Assembly: GCA_028820215.1 (NCBI GenBank)
Contig: JAPPKD010000317.1
Coordinates: 48,765 to 111,865 of the forward strand
Length of the DNA stretch: 63,101 nt
Reading direction: 5' to 3'
DNA from: Spirochaetaceae bacterium
GTDB taxonomy: Bacteria > Spirochaetota > Spirochaetia > SZUA-6 > Bin103
Shown: positions 45,300 to 54,587 of the stretch, one piece after another
Layout: each line of letters starts with the position of its first letter
Position numbering within the stretch: position 1 is the first letter of the stretch
The notes under the pieces: generated by a model
Database searches by the model: none
What the model was told of the DNA's origin: nothing
The model's input: only the letters and a program-made list of their open reading frames with translations
Position numbers and translations under genes: made by a program

Positions 45300-46682
45300 T
45301 CACGGGATTGGGGATCGATTCGGCCCCGGTCGCGGAAACGTCGGAGCCGAATGACGATGCCTGTGGTGCGCATGGCAGAGCAAGCGGAGATTGGCCGGCT
45401 CGCAGCCACCGCCCCTCGCCCAGGGCCGGATGTGGTCGATCTGGAGCAGGTGCCGCGAGCTGCAGCGGCGTCCGGTCGTCGGATCGACGTATGAGCAGCG
45501 TCCTTGATCCCGATCCCACACGGCCCGCTTGGTCGCGGCGGGGATGACCCGCCCGGTTGGCGTGGGCACCCGGTAGCCGGCGTCGCCGTTTTCCGGTTGG
45601 TTCTGCGTCGACGGAGCCACACCGTCGTCCGCAGCGCACTTCGCCGCCGAAACAGCATCGGCCGGCTCCAGAGAGGTCCCGTTCTCGGCCGGAGCTCCGT
45701 TGCGGGCAGCCGGCGCCTCCTGGTTCGACGCCGAAGTACCGCCGGCGGCGGCCGCAACGGGCTTCGTGGTGGCGGCACCGTTGCTACCGGGAGATCCGGC
45801 CGGCTTCGCGGGCACCGTCCGTTTCGCCGTCGAATCATCGGTTGTTGGCAGCCGGGCATCGTCCCGGTCCGAATGACCCTTGCGCGGGTCGCGACGTCGG
45901 AGCTCCGCATGCACGAGCCGGTTCACCAGTTGCCCGTACGACATCGCCGGGTCGACGTGGGACAGCAGTGCCTTGAGCTGATCCATTCCCTGCCGGCACT
46001 TCCGGTCGACGACCACCGTGAACGTCCACGTGCCGTCCCCCCGCGCCCGAAGCTGCTCCCGCGGCGCCGCCAAGTTCGGGTCTACCGAAGCGAGCAACTC
46101 CTCGACCTGGCGCGAACTCTTGCCGGTCGCCTGCTTGACGATCTCCCGCTGTCCCGTGGAGTCCAGCACGACCACCGGTATATCGGCGCGGACGGCGCCA
46201 GCCACTTCCGGGGTGGGCGTCACGGTCCGGGAAGGCATCCGGCCGGTCGATTGCTTTGCCTGAGCCGCCGCTTCCGCCGTCGTTGTCGCGGCTGTCCGGT
46301 GCGAGGTGCGCCTCTGCTGCTGCGCCCACTCGCGCCGCCGCTTCCGCTCCTGCCGCTCGAAGGCGCTCTGTAACTGCGCCGCGGTGCTCAATGTGAGGAA
46401 GCCGTTCCGCAACCGCTCACGCACGTCAGGCATCCGCCGGCACAGCCGCATCGCCAGCGTGCGCCGCCAGGCCGCGCCGTTGCTGTAGCCCAGCTCGTTG
46501 ACCGCGTAGTCGAACAGCGTGGAGAACCCGCGCGCCAGATGCAGGTCGCGATCCTCGATCTCCCGCAAGTGGTCGATGATCTCCACGTGGAGATGGCGTT
46601 CCCGGTCGACGAGTTGCCTGGTCCGAACGAGCAAGATCCGGTCCGGCAGGCGGCCGAGCGGAAGAGTCGTAGCTGTGTCCAT
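45300..46682 (-). CDS. HNH endonuclease domain protein
   Basis: A 460-residue protein. The N-terminal helical region (HVEIIDHLREIEDRDLHLARGF ... LGYSNGAAWRRTLAMRL) is of the kind found before HNH domains in mobile-type nucleases. A long Ala/Thr/Pro-rich linker (about 290-385) follows. The C-terminal HNH motif is CSYVDPTTGRRC ... LLQIDHIRPWARGGG ... ANLRLLCHAHHRHR with the zinc cysteines and catalytic His. Possibly a selfish or defence nuclease; no partner is next to it. Preceded by about 217 bases with no gene. Confidence 0.8.
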   Translation of the reverse strand: MDTATTLPLGRLPDRILLVRTRQLVDRERHLHVEIIDHLREIEDRDLHLARGFSTLFDYAVNELGYSNGAAWRRTLAMRLCRRMPDVRERLRNGFLTLSTAAQLQSAFERQERKRRREWAQQQRRTSHRTAATTTAEAAAQAKQSTGRMPSRTVTPTPEVAGAVRADIPVVVLDSTGQREIVKQATGKSSRQVEELLASVDPNLAAPREQLRARGDGTWTFTVVVDRKCRQGMDQLKALLSHVDPAMSYGQLVNRLVHAELRRRDPRKGHSDRDDARLPTTDDSTAKRTVPAKPAGSPGSNGAATTKPVAAAAGGTSASNQEAPAARNGAPAENGTSLEPADAVSAAKCAADDGVAPSTQNQPENGDAGYRVPTPTGRVIPAATKRAVWDRDQGRCSYVDPTTGRRCSSRHLLQIDHIRPWARGGGCEPANLRLLCHAHHRHRHSAPTFPRPGPNRSPIP

Positions 46683-46899
46683 CAGGTCTCAGGCCTCTCT
46701 ACCTTCCAATGCACGGAACGGCGCTCCTGCTTTGGGCTGCAGCTCGATGCCGCCGACGCGAGCGGAGCCATCGAGGACATCGACCTGCTGCGGGCCGACC
46801 TCATCGGCCGGATTCGTTGCCGACCTCGCCGACAAGACCTGCCGGCTGGCGCAGGAGAACGCGCGCCAAGCGAGAGGATCAGGCGGCGGACGGCGGGCG

Positions 46900-47706
46900 T
46901 CACGCCATGGATGACAGGCCAATCTCGCTGCCGCGGTGGACGGCGACGAGGCTTTCGCCCCACTCGCCGCTCTGCAGGAGCACCTCGAAGCCATAGGACT
47001 CGACTTCGGCCCGCAGCCGCGGACCGTTGCGATAGCGGCGGGCCGGGAAGAAGCGCGTCCCGTCGACGGTGATTGCGCCGTCGATCTCCGCTTCGCCGTC
47101 GTATCGCCAGTAGCAGAGATCGGTGTGCGGGTCGTACAGGCAGGCGTCGTCGTAGCCGTCGAGCTTCCGCCCCGTCTCGCGGTCGACCGCCTGCCGGTAC
47201 TGGTGGTGGCGCCGGGGTTCGTATATCGCGGTGCTGACCAGGTAGTAGCCGCGGGGGGCCAGCCGGGCCTTCACGGCGCGGAACACCGCCTCCCGGTCCG
47301 CGTCGAGCGCGATGCCCTGCAGGCAGAAGCTGTCGACGATCAGGTCGTACGCGGGCCCGTCGTGCGGGATGCGCGTGACGTCCATGACCTCGAAAGTCAC
47401 GTCGACGCCGCGCTCCGCGGCGCGACGACGGGCCTGCTCGATCGCTTCCGGGATCAGGTCGATCCCGTGCACCCGGAAGCCGTGATCGGCCAGGAACAGC
47501 GCGCCCGGCCCCACCCCCGTTCCCAGCTCCAGCGCCGTGGGCCGCTCCCGGTCGAACCGGAGCCGGGGGATCACGTCTTTCAGGAAAGCGCGGGACGAGA
47601 AATCCTCGCAGTCCGTGGTCCCGTACTTCGCCACGGCCCTCGTATCGACTACGCGGTCGGCCACTCTCCGGTAGCGGGAGGCGTTCTCGTGCTCGTAGTT
47701 CTTCAC
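46900..47706 (-). CDS. Class I SAM-dependent methyltransferase
   Basis: A 268-residue methyltransferase with motif I ALELGTGVGPGALFLADHGF, VHGIDLIPEAIEQARR, DLIVDSFCLQGI and ARLAPRGYYLVSTAIYEPRRH. Substrate unknown. It begins four bases before the DUF1697 stop, so the two are closely linked. A tail with EVLLQSGEWGESLVAVHRG completes the fold. Confidence 0.82.
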   Translation of the reverse strand: MKNYEHENASRYRRVADRVVDTRAVAKYGTTDCEDFSSRAFLKDVIPRLRFDRERPTALELGTGVGPGALFLADHGFRVHGIDLIPEAIEQARRRAAERGVDVTFEVMDVTRIPHDGPAYDLIVDSFCLQGIALDADREAVFRAVKARLAPRGYYLVSTAIYEPRRHHQYRQAVDRETGRKLDGYDDACLYDPHTDLCYWRYDGEAEIDGAITVDGTRFFPARRYRNGPRLRAEVESYGFEVLLQSGEWGESLVAVHRGSEIGLSSMA

Positions 47707-47710
47707 GCCG

Positions 47711-48259
47711 CTACAGCTCGTCCAGCAGTGCAGCGAGCTTGCGGGCCGTGTTGTGGTTGCGGATCGTCACCCGCTGGTAGACGGGAAGGGTCGGCAGCTT
47801 CATGAACGCGGACCGGGTGATGCGGTCCTCCGGCGCCGACCAGAACACGACGCCCGGACCCGCAGCGATCGCGTCGATGTCCGGTTTGGCCGGCGGCAGG
47901 TCGGCCAGCACCTCCTCGGGGGTCACGCCGGCCATGGTGAACAGCGCGTTGTGCCGGCTGGCGGCGTCCTCCCCCCACCCCGGCGGCGCGGCGGCGAGCG
48001 CGGCCGTGTAGCCCGCATGCGAAAGAACGACCGAGCGCGCGGCGTAAGAGAAGCGATCGGACAGCGCCTGCTCCACGTCCGCGTTGAGTTCTTCGACATC
48101 CGCTGCCGCGGTACGGAACAGGACGTTGCCGCTCTGGATGTAGGTGCGCACCCGATCGAAGCCGAGGTTCTCGAAGCAGCGGCGCAGGTCGTCCTTGCCG
48201 ATGAGGTTCCTGCCGCCCACGTTGATGCCGCGCAGGAGCGCCAGGTAGCGCTCAGACAT
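47711..48259 (-). CDS. DUF1697 family protein
   Basis: A 182-residue protein with the family opening RYLALLRGINVGGRNLI, FENLGFDRVRTYIQSGNVLF and HNTARKLAALLDEL. Function unknown; length exactly typical. The ATG lies inside the end of the flavoprotein gene, overlapping by eight bases. Confidence 0.9.
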   Translation of the reverse strand: MSERYLALLRGINVGGRNLIGKDDLRRCFENLGFDRVRTYIQSGNVLFRTAAADVEELNADVEQALSDRFSYAARSVVLSHAGYTAALAAAPPGWGEDAASRHNALFTMAGVTPEEVLADLPPAKPDIDAIAAGPGVVFWSAPEDRITRSAFMKLPTLPVYQRVTIRNHNTARKLAALLDEL

Positions 48260-49400
48260 CGGCCCACCGGTCCGGCCGGTCGCCGATGCGCAACGGGTCT
48301 GCCGCCGCATCCGGGCGGTCCTCGACCACGCCGGCGACCAGCGGGCCGAACACGCCGCCGAACTTGAAGGCGTGGCCGCTGCCCGCGCCGGCAACCACCA
48401 GGCGTTCGGTCCCCGGCACCCGGTCGATGAGGAAGTGCGCGTCCGGCGTCATCGTGTACAGGCAGATCCGGCCGCCCGCCTCCGCGGAGCCGGCCAGCGC
48501 CGGCAGGCGCCGCCGCAGCATCGCCTCTGCGTCGGCCGCGAACGCGGCGGTGCCGGCGCGGTCCACTTCGGCATCGACCGCCGGGCCGAGCCGGTCGCGG
48601 GCCACCTTGACCGACCCCTCCCGCAGCAGCGGGAAGCCGTACCACTCCTCCCCGCCCGGCTCGGCGCCCCACGTCGGCATCCGCGGGTAAGAGAACGCCA
48701 CGGGGTCCGGAGCGGGCAGCAGCAGCATCTCCTGGAGCGTGACCGTCAGCGGCCGGGCAAGCTCCGGCAGGAGTCGCCCGATCCAGGCGCCGGCGGCGAC
48801 GACCACGCGATCGAACGCCTGCTCTGAGTTGTCGGCGCGCACCGTCACCGCCCCGGCCCGCTCCTCCACGGCCGCGACCGGCGTGCGCTCCCGTACCGTC
48901 ACGCCCGCGTCGTCCGCCAGATCCACGATCATCCGCACGGCGGCGGCACTCTCCAGGTAACCGCCCCACGGGTCGTACACGCCCACCTCGTCGTCGGCGA
49001 CCGTGAACTGCGGGAAGCGCCGGCGCAGGGCCGCCGTGCCCAGCTCTTGCACTTCGACCGCGCCCCGGCTGCGCAACAAGTGCACGCTTTCATACATCGG
49101 CGGCGATCCGGGGCCGGCGTCGCTCAGGATGCTCAGGTGTCCGGTGCGGTGCAGCACGTGGCGGCCGGTCTCCCGCTCCCACGCGTGCCATCGATCCGCG
49201 GAGCGCTCGACCAGGTCCACGTAGCCTGCCTTGTCCCCGGCGTACCAGACGCGGCGGATCGCCTTCGACACGTCGGTAGAGGCGGCGCGCGGCGCCGGCA
49301 CCGCCTCGGCGTCGAAAAGCGTGACCCGGTGGCCGCGCAGGCCAAGCTCCAGGGCGGCGGCGGCACCGAAGATGCCCGCTCCGACCACCGCGACCGTCAT
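48252..49400 (-). CDS. FAD-dependent oxidoreductase (DAO family, sarcosine-oxidase-like)
   Basis: A 382-residue flavoenzyme. VAVVGAGIFGAAAALELGLRG is the FAD dinucleotide fold. RTGHLSIL, the substrate region YGFPLL, and the C-terminal TPDAHFLIDRVPGTERLVVAGAGSGHAFKF resemble monomeric sarcosine oxidase and N-methyltryptophan oxidase, where the GHAFKF motif includes FAD contacts. Exact amine substrate is unknown. It overlaps the DUF1697 gene by eight bases. Confidence 0.88.
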   Translation of the reverse strand: MTVAVVGAGIFGAAAALELGLRGHRVTLFDAEAVPAPRAASTDVSKAIRRVWYAGDKAGYVDLVERSADRWHAWERETGRHVLHRTGHLSILSDAGPGSPPMYESVHLLRSRGAVEVQELGTAALRRRFPQFTVADDEVGVYDPWGGYLESAAAVRMIVDLADDAGVTVRERTPVAAVEERAGAVTVRADNSEQAFDRVVVAAGAWIGRLLPELARPLTVTLQEMLLLPAPDPVAFSYPRMPTWGAEPGGEEWYGFPLLREGSVKVARDRLGPAVDAEVDRAGTAAFAADAEAMLRRRLPALAGSAEAGGRICLYTMTPDAHFLIDRVPGTERLVVAGAGSGHAFKFGGVFGPLVAGVVEDRPDAAADPLRIGDRPDRWADV

Positions 49401-49431
49401 GGCCGTTACGCTATCACGTCAGCCTGTCATC

Positions 49432-50556
49432 TCAGGGGGTATTCATCGCCCGCAACAGCGCCCCGAATCGTTCCAGCGCCTCCAGGTTGTGCGCCGGCAG
49501 GTGCAGGTCCACGAACGGCAGCGCCGCCTGCAGGCCGCGCGTGCGCGGCTCGAAGCCGGGAGAACCGGCCAGCGGGTTGAGCCAGATCAACTGCCCGCAA
49601 CTGCGCTGCAGCCGGTCGATCTCCGTGCGCAGCAGTGCCGCGTCGCCGCGGTCCCAGCCGTCCGAGATCAGCACGACCACCGCGCGCTCCGACAGGACGC
49701 GCCGTGCCCAGCGGTAGTTGAAGTCGTGCAGGACCTCGCCGATGCGGGTGCCGCCGCCCCAGTCCAGCACGCGGTCCGACACCGTGCGCAGCGCGTCGGC
49801 GATGCGGCGGCCGTTCAGGAGGCGGGTGATGCGCGACAGCCGCGTGCCGAATACGAACGCCTCGCCACGCCGCAGCCCGCGCGCGGCGGCATGCACGAAT
49901 GCCAGCAGCGCGCCGCTGTAGCGCTCCATGGAGCCGGAGATGTCGCAGATCAGGATCAGGCGGCGCGGCCGGCGCTTGCGGCGGCGCCAGCGCAGCCGGG
50001 TGAGCTCGCCGCCCGAGCGCAGGCCGCCCCGCAGGGAGCCGCGCATGTCGATCAGATGGCCGCGGTGCGCCGGACGCGTGCGCCGAGCCGCTCGCAGCGG
50101 CAACTCGACCCGGATCGTGTCTATCAAATCGTACATCACCCGCAGCTCGGCATCGTCCATGGCGCCGAAGTCCTTGCGCCGCAGGCGCTCCGTGGCCGAC
50201 CAGGTCAGGGTCCGGTCGGAGCTGTCCGACTCCTCCGAGCCGTCGGTGGCCGTCGCCGCCTCGCCGACCACCGTCCGCTCCAGCGCCACCTCCGGCGGCG
50301 GCAGCCCGTCCCGGTCGGGCAGCCGCCGGTGGCTCCAGAAGCGGTCGAAGGCGCGGTCGAAGCGCTCGTGCTGGGTGACGCTGGTGGTGAACAGGCTGCG
50401 GGCGGCGGCGCGCACGTCGTCGCGCGAGCGGACGCCGATCGCGTGCATCGACTGCAGGAAGGCGGTCACGTCGTCGGCGGCGACGCTCAGGCCGAGGCCG
50501 CGCAGCACGCGCGCGAACAGCAGGGCCGAGCGCGGCAGGTGCGGCGCGCCGGTCAC
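49432..50556 (-). CDS. coxE: CoxE-like VWA-domain protein
   Basis: A 374-residue protein with a VWA domain in its C-terminal half: LILICDISGSMERYSG is the MIDAS metal site, with TRIGEVL and SDGWDRGD later. CoxE works with the CoxD AAA+ ATPase in maturing the molybdenum-copper or sulfido centre of Cox-type hydroxylases. It is the last gene of the coxG-S-M-D-E run and starts nine bases after coxD. Confidence 0.9.
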   Translation of the reverse strand: MTGAPHLPRSALLFARVLRGLGLSVAADDVTAFLQSMHAIGVRSRDDVRAAARSLFTTSVTQHERFDRAFDRFWSHRRLPDRDGLPPPEVALERTVVGEAATATDGSEESDSSDRTLTWSATERLRRKDFGAMDDAELRVMYDLIDTIRVELPLRAARRTRPAHRGHLIDMRGSLRGGLRSGGELTRLRWRRRKRRPRRLILICDISGSMERYSGALLAFVHAAARGLRRGEAFVFGTRLSRITRLLNGRRIADALRTVSDRVLDWGGGTRIGEVLHDFNYRWARRVLSERAVVVLISDGWDRGDAALLRTEIDRLQRSCGQLIWLNPLAGSPGFEPRTRGLQAALPFVDLHLPAHNLEALERFGALLRAMNTP

Positions 50557-50565
50557 CGGACGGGC

Positions 50566-51471
50566 TCAGGCGCTGATGCGCGCCTGCTCGATCAGGCCGG
50601 GCACCGAGCCGCGCACCGACTGCACGTCGTCCTGATACTTGAGCAGCACGCCCAGGGTGCGCTCCACCACCTCGGCGGCCAGCTCCTGCTCGCCCAGGGC
50701 GCGCAGGGCGTGCAGCCAGTCCAGGGTCTCGGCGACGCCGGGCCGCTTGTACAGCTCCTGCGAGCGCAGCTCCTGCACGAAGGCCACCACCTGCGCCGAC
50801 AGCGCCTCGGCCGCCTCCGGGATGCGGCGCTCCACGATGCGCAGCTCCTTGTCCAGGTCCGGAAAGTCGATCCAGTGGTACAGGCAGCGCCGCTTGAGGG
50901 CGTCGTGCACCTCGCGCGTGCGGTTGGAGGTGATGATGACCACCGGCGGCTCGTTCGCCTTGAAGGTGCCAATCTCCGGCACGGTGACCTGGAAGTCGGA
51001 GAGCGCCTCCAGCAGGAACGCCTCGAACTCCTCGTCGGCGCGGTCCAGCTCGTCCACCAGCAGCACCCGGCGGCGGCTCACCGCCGGGTCGACCGCCTGC
51101 AGCAGGGGGCGGGCCAGCAGGAACTCGCGGGTGAAGATGTCCGCGTCCGCGCTCGCCTCCCCGGCCGCCTCCAGCATGCGGATGCGCAGGATCTGGCGCG
51201 CGTAGTTCCACTCGTATACGGCCGTGGACACGTCCAGGCCCTCGTAGCACTGCAGCCGGATCAGGTCGGCGTCCAGGATCGACGACAGCACCTTGGCGAT
51301 CTCGGTCTTGCCGACGCCCGTCTCACCTTCAAGGAACAGCGGCCGGTCGAGCTGCACCGCCAGGAACACGCAGGTGGCCAGGTCGCGGTCCGCGACGTAC
51401 GCGCATCGCTCCATCGCTTCCTGCACGGCGTCGACGCTGTCCAGCGCCGGCACCGGGTCATCCAACGCCAC
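50566..51471 (-). CDS. coxD: CoxD/MoxR-type AAA+ ATPase
   Basis: A 301-residue AAA+ chaperone of the MoxR class. FLEGETGVGKTEIAKVL is the Walker A loop, RRVLLVDELDRADEEFEAFLLEAL the Walker B, and VVIITSNRTREVHDALKRRC the sensor 1/arginine-finger region. Partner of CoxE in metal-centre maturation. Its start lies 14 bases inside coxM. Confidence 0.93.
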   Translation of the reverse strand: MALDDPVPALDSVDAVQEAMERCAYVADRDLATCVFLAVQLDRPLFLEGETGVGKTEIAKVLSSILDADLIRLQCYEGLDVSTAVYEWNYARQILRIRMLEAAGEASADADIFTREFLLARPLLQAVDPAVSRRRVLLVDELDRADEEFEAFLLEALSDFQVTVPEIGTFKANEPPVVIITSNRTREVHDALKRRCLYHWIDFPDLDKELRIVERRIPEAAEALSAQVVAFVQELRSQELYKRPGVAETLDWLHALRALGEQELAAEVVERTLGVLLKYQDDVQSVRGSVPGLIEQARISA

Positions 51472-52351
51472 GGTCTGGGCGGCCGCCTGCGGCGCCGGCG
51501 CGGTCGCGGGCAGCGCGCAGCGCGCGGCGGGCGTACACGCGTGCGAGGTGCGCGCGGTACTCCCCCGACGCGAAGGTGTCGGCCAACGGCTCGTCGACGA
51601 GCAGGCAGTCGCCGACCGCCTGCTCGATGGCGGAGTCGTCCAGGTCGCTGCCGGCCAGGGCCGCGGGGCCCGCGCCGGCGTCGAGCGGCCCCGCCGTGAC
51701 GCCGGTGAAGCACAGGCGCGCCCGCGCCCCGCGGCCGTCCGCCTCCAGCTCGACCACGGCGGCGGCGCCGCAGACCGCGAACCCGGAAGCGGGATGCTCG
51801 AACTTCAGGTACACGGAGCCGGCGCGCGGACCGGGCGCCGGCAGCCGCAACTCGGTGAGCACCTCGGCCGGCTCCAGCGCCGTGGTCAACAGGCCCTGGA
51901 AGAACCCGCCCGCCGGCACCTGCCGCGCTCCGTCCGGACCGGTGGCGCAGAGCTCGCCGTCCAGCGCCAGCAGCGCGGCCGGCAGGTCGGAGGCGGGATC
52001 GGCGTGCGCGACGTTGCCGCCGGCGGTGCCGTGGTTGCGGACGATCGGGTCGCCGATGCTCGCCGCCGCTTCCGCGAACGCCTGCCAGCGGCCCGTCACG
52101 TCGGCAGACGTCGCGACGCGGTGGTGGGTGGCCAGAGCACCGACGGTCAGGCCGTCGGGCCCCGCGCCGATGCCGTCAAGCGGCAGGCGGCCGATGTCGA
52201 CCAGCACCTCCGGCTGCGCCAGACGCAGCTTCATCATCGGCAGGAGGCTGTGGCCGCCGGCCAGCAGCTTGGCGTCTTCATGCTCGCCAAGCAACTCGAC
52301 GGCCGCATCCACCGACTCGGCCCGGTGGTACGCAAAGGCTGCCGGGTACAT
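51458..52351 (-). CDS. coxM: Cox-type molybdenum hydroxylase FAD-binding subunit
   Basis: A 297-residue medium subunit: AKLLAGGHSLLPMMKLRLAQ and IGDPIVRNHGTAGGNVAHADPASD are the FAD loops, and the C-terminal domain contains AVVELEADGRGARARLCFTG. It transfers electrons from the 2Fe-2S subunit to an acceptor. It starts six bases beyond the repeated end of coxS and overlaps coxD. Confidence 0.93.
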   Translation of the reverse strand: MYPAAFAYHRAESVDAAVELLGEHEDAKLLAGGHSLLPMMKLRLAQPEVLVDIGRLPLDGIGAGPDGLTVGALATHHRVATSADVTGRWQAFAEAAASIGDPIVRNHGTAGGNVAHADPASDLPAALLALDGELCATGPDGARQVPAGGFFQGLLTTALEPAEVLTELRLPAPGPRAGSVYLKFEHPASGFAVCGAAAVVELEADGRGARARLCFTGVTAGPLDAGAGPAALAGSDLDDSAIEQAVGDCLLVDEPLADTFASGEYRAHLARVYARRALRAARDRAGAAGGRPDRGVG

Positions 52352-52356
52352 CTCAG

Positions 52357-52394
52357 GCCTTCCGTTCCATGTCAGCCCTTCCGTTCCATTTCAG
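52357..52394. repeat. 19-bp tandem repeat over the coxS stop codon
   Basis: Two adjacent 19-bp units (52357-52375 and 52376-52394), differing at two or three bases, contain CCTTCCGTTCCAT followed by a TCAG. The coxS stop lies in the copy farther from coxM's start and a second, unused TGA is in the other. The coxS end, MERKG, is duplicated into the gap before coxM. Confidence 0.9.
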
Positions 52395-52902
52395 CGCCGC
52401 CCGCCATGGCCCCGGCGGCGTGCCGGACGGCCTCGACGATGTTGTGATACCCGGTGCAGCGGCAGAGATTCCCCTTGAGCGCCTCCCGCACCTCCTGGTC
52501 GGACGGATCGGGGTTCTTCTGCAGCAGGTCGACGCATGCCAGGATCATGCCGGGCGTGCAGTAGCCGCACTGCAGGGCGTGCTGCTCCCAGAATGCCTGT
52601 TGCAGCGGGTGCAGCGTGTCGCCGTCGGCGAGCCCCTCGATGGTGGTCACCGCGCGCCCGTCGGCCTGCGCGGCCAGTTGCGTGCAGGCACGCACGCCGG
52701 CGCCGTCCAGCAGGACCGTGCAGGCCCCGCACAGCCCGGTCTCGCAACCGATGTTGGTGCCGGTGAGGCGGGCTTGTTCGCGGATGAAGTGCACGAGCAG
52801 CGTGCGCGGCTCCACCTGCGCCCGGTAGACACGGCCGTTGATCGTGATGGTGACGGTGACCGGTTCCGGTCGGCCCTGTTCCGCATGGACAGGGTCGCTC
52901 AC
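52372..52902 (-). CDS. coxS: Cox-type molybdenum hydroxylase 2Fe-2S subunit
   Basis: A 176-residue iron-sulfur subunit. The first cluster sits at [15 protein letters not shown] with a further Cys (ACTQL), and the second at QCGYCTPGM ... [11 protein letters not shown]. It starts at a GTG that overlaps the coxG stop in a GTGA arrangement, giving coupled translation. Its 3' end lies within a tandem repeat. Confidence 0.94.
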   Translation of the reverse strand: MSDPVHAEQGRPEPVTVTITINGRVYRAQVEPRTLLVHFIREQARLTGTNIGCETGLCGACTVLLDGAGVRACTQLAAQADGRAVTTIEGLADGDTLHPLQQAFWEQHALQCGYCTPGMILACVDLLQKNPDPSDQEVREALKGNLCRCTGYHNIVEAVRHAAGAMAGGAEMERKG

Positions 52903-53369
52903 GCGTCGCTCCCGCCGGATTCGCCCGCCACGCGCTCCCGGATGCTCTCGGACAGCCCCTGCAGGGCGTCGCGGACCAGGGAGCGCATCGAGCTCTCGAC
53001 GAGCCGCTGGCCGATGCTGGCCAGGCGGCCGCTGATGCGCGCGTCCAGGTCGTAGGACAGCACGGTGGCTTCCCCTTCCGCACGCAGCCGGAAGTCGGCC
53101 TCGCCGGTGACCACGCCGACCGGGCCGCGGCCGATCGCGGTCATGTGGTAGGAGACGGGCGGCTGCACGTCGGTCAGCTCGATGGAGCCCGCGAAGGTGC
53201 CTCGGATCGGGCCGAGCTTGACGCCCCACGACGCGTCGAAGTGCGTATCGTCGATCCGTTCCAGCCGGTCGGTGCCCGGCAGCGTCGAACGCAGCACCTC
53301 CGGGTCCATCAGCGCGTCCCACACCTCGTCGGGAGGGGCATCGAAGGAGAATTCGCCAGTCAGTCGCAT
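52899..53369 (-). CDS. coxG: CoxG-like SRPBCC protein
   Basis: A 156-residue START-like protein beginning MRLTGEFSFDAPPDEVWDALMDPEVL and ending with a helix typical of CoxG family members, which anchor or assist Cox-type hydroxylases at the membrane. First gene of the coxG-S-M-D-E run. Its start codon is duplicated by a 17-bp tandem repeat, creating a short upstream reading frame (see repeat entry). Confidence 0.9.
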   Translation of the reverse strand: MRLTGEFSFDAPPDEVWDALMDPEVLRSTLPGTDRLERIDDTHFDASWGVKLGPIRGTFAGSIELTDVQPPVSYHMTAIGRGPVGVVTGEADFRLRAEGEATVLSYDLDARISGRLASIGQRLVESSMRSLVRDALQGLSESIRERVAGESGGSDA

Positions 53370-53389
53370 GTGCCGGTCAGTCGCATGTG
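53356..53389. repeat. 17-bp tandem repeat over the coxG start codon; creates an overlapping mini-frame
   Basis: Two adjacent copies of CCRGTCAGTCGCATGTG (53356-53372, 53373-53389; R differs) each contain the CAT of an initiation codon. On the minus strand the outer ATG (53386) opens an eight-codon frame MRLTGTCD ending at TGA 53360-53362, overlapping the true coxG ATG (53369) in another frame. Confidence 0.88.
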
Positions 53390-53519
53390 GTTCAGGGGCG
53401 GCCCCAACCCCGAGCCGGCGGCACGGTGCGTGAGCCTGCGTGACCGTATGGGCGCTCGCTCGCTCCTGTCAACTCGACCGCGACGGGCGGTCGACTCCTC
53501 CGGTACTGTCTGCGTGCAG

Positions 53520-54587
53520 ATGCGCGACATCGAGGCGGCCGTGCGCCGTTGGCATGCGGCCGGGACGCGGTTCGCCCTGGCGCGCGTGGTGGCCACCTGG
53601 GGCTCCGCGCCGCGCCGGCCCGGCGGCGCCATGGCGGTGACCGCCGACCTGCAGGTCGCGGGTTCGCTGAGCGGAGGCTGCATCGAGGCGGCCGTCATCG
53701 AGGAGGCGGTGCGCCTGCTGGCCGGAGAGCGCGGCCCCGGCCGCCTGGAGTACGGCATCGAGGACGAGCGCGCGTGGTCGGTCGGGCTGTCGTGCGGGGG
53801 CAAGCTGTCCGTCTACCTGACGGAGCCGGGGCCCGATGTGTGGGAGGCGATCCTGGACGGCCTGGAGCGGCAGCGGCCGGCGGTGCTCCTCACCCGACTG
53901 CACGGCGGAAGCGCCTCGCATGCGCTGATCGACCTCGACGAACGGCGCGTGCGGGCATCCGCCGGTGACGACCCGTACGGCCCGGACACGGTGGCCGCTG
54001 CCTGCGAGTTCGCCGCGGCCGAGCAGGAAAGCGCGCTGATCCAGGCATCCGGAGTGGATATTTTCGTACACGTCCTGCCACGACCCGACGAGCTGCTGAT
54101 CGTCGGCGCGGGCCACATCGCCGTGCACCTGGTCGCGTTCGCGCGCGAGCTGGGCTTTCGCACGGTCGTGGTCGATCCGCGGCGCGTGTTCGCGGCCAGC
54201 GAGCGCTTCGCGGCGGAGCCGGACGAGCTGCTGGCCGAGTGGCCCGACCGCGCGCTCGCCGGCAGGCCCGTCACCGAGAGCACGTACGCGGTGCTTCTGA
54301 CCCACGACCCCAAGATCGACGACGCGGCACTCGGCCGCCTGTTGCCGAGCCGTGCCGCCTACGTCGGCGCGCTCGGCAGCTCCCGCACGCACGCCAGGCG
54401 GCGTCGGCGCCTGCAGGAGGCGGGGTTCGACAAGCAGGCCATCGACCGCATCAGAGGCCCGGCCGGGCTGGCGATCGGCGCCGTGTCGCCGGACGAGATC
54501 GCGCTGGCCATCATGGCGCAGGTGATCGAAACCAAGCGCACCATGCGCGGCGCCGCCTCGTCCGGCCCGCGTGATAAGGTCTCCTGA
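53520..54587 (+). CDS. xdhC: XdhC/CoxI family molybdenum-cofactor maturation protein
   Basis: A 355-residue protein of the XdhC family, which carries sulfurated molybdopterin to hydroxylases. N-terminal WHAAGTRFALARVVATWGSAPRRPGGAM with SGGCIEAAVIEE is the XdhC domain; the C-terminal ELLIVGAGHIAVHLVAFARELGF and YVGALGSSRTHARRRRRL belong to the XdhC Rossmann part. Divergent from coxG with about 150 bases between; stop and the next ATG overlap (TGATG). Confidence 0.9.
   Translation: MRDIEAAVRRWHAAGTRFALARVVATWGSAPRRPGGAMAVTADLQVAGSLSGGCIEAAVIEEAVRLLAGERGPGRLEYGIEDERAWSVGLSCGGKLSVYLTEPGPDVWEAILDGLERQRPAVLLTRLHGGSASHALIDLDERRVRASAGDDPYGPDTVAAACEFAAAEQESALIQASGVDIFVHVLPRPDELLIVGAGHIAVHLVAFARELGFRTVVVDPRRVFAASERFAAEPDELLAEWPDRALAGRPVTESTYAVLLTHDPKIDDAALGRLLPSRAAYVGALGSSRTHARRRRRLQEAGFDKQAIDRIRGPAGLAIGAVSPDEIALAIMAQVIETKRTMRGAASSGPRDKVS

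Noticed and set aside
46683..46899. Possible small genes in the gap between HNH nuclease and methyltransferase
   Set aside because: Several frames are open but none has a ribosome site or recognisable composition; they look like high-GC chance frames.
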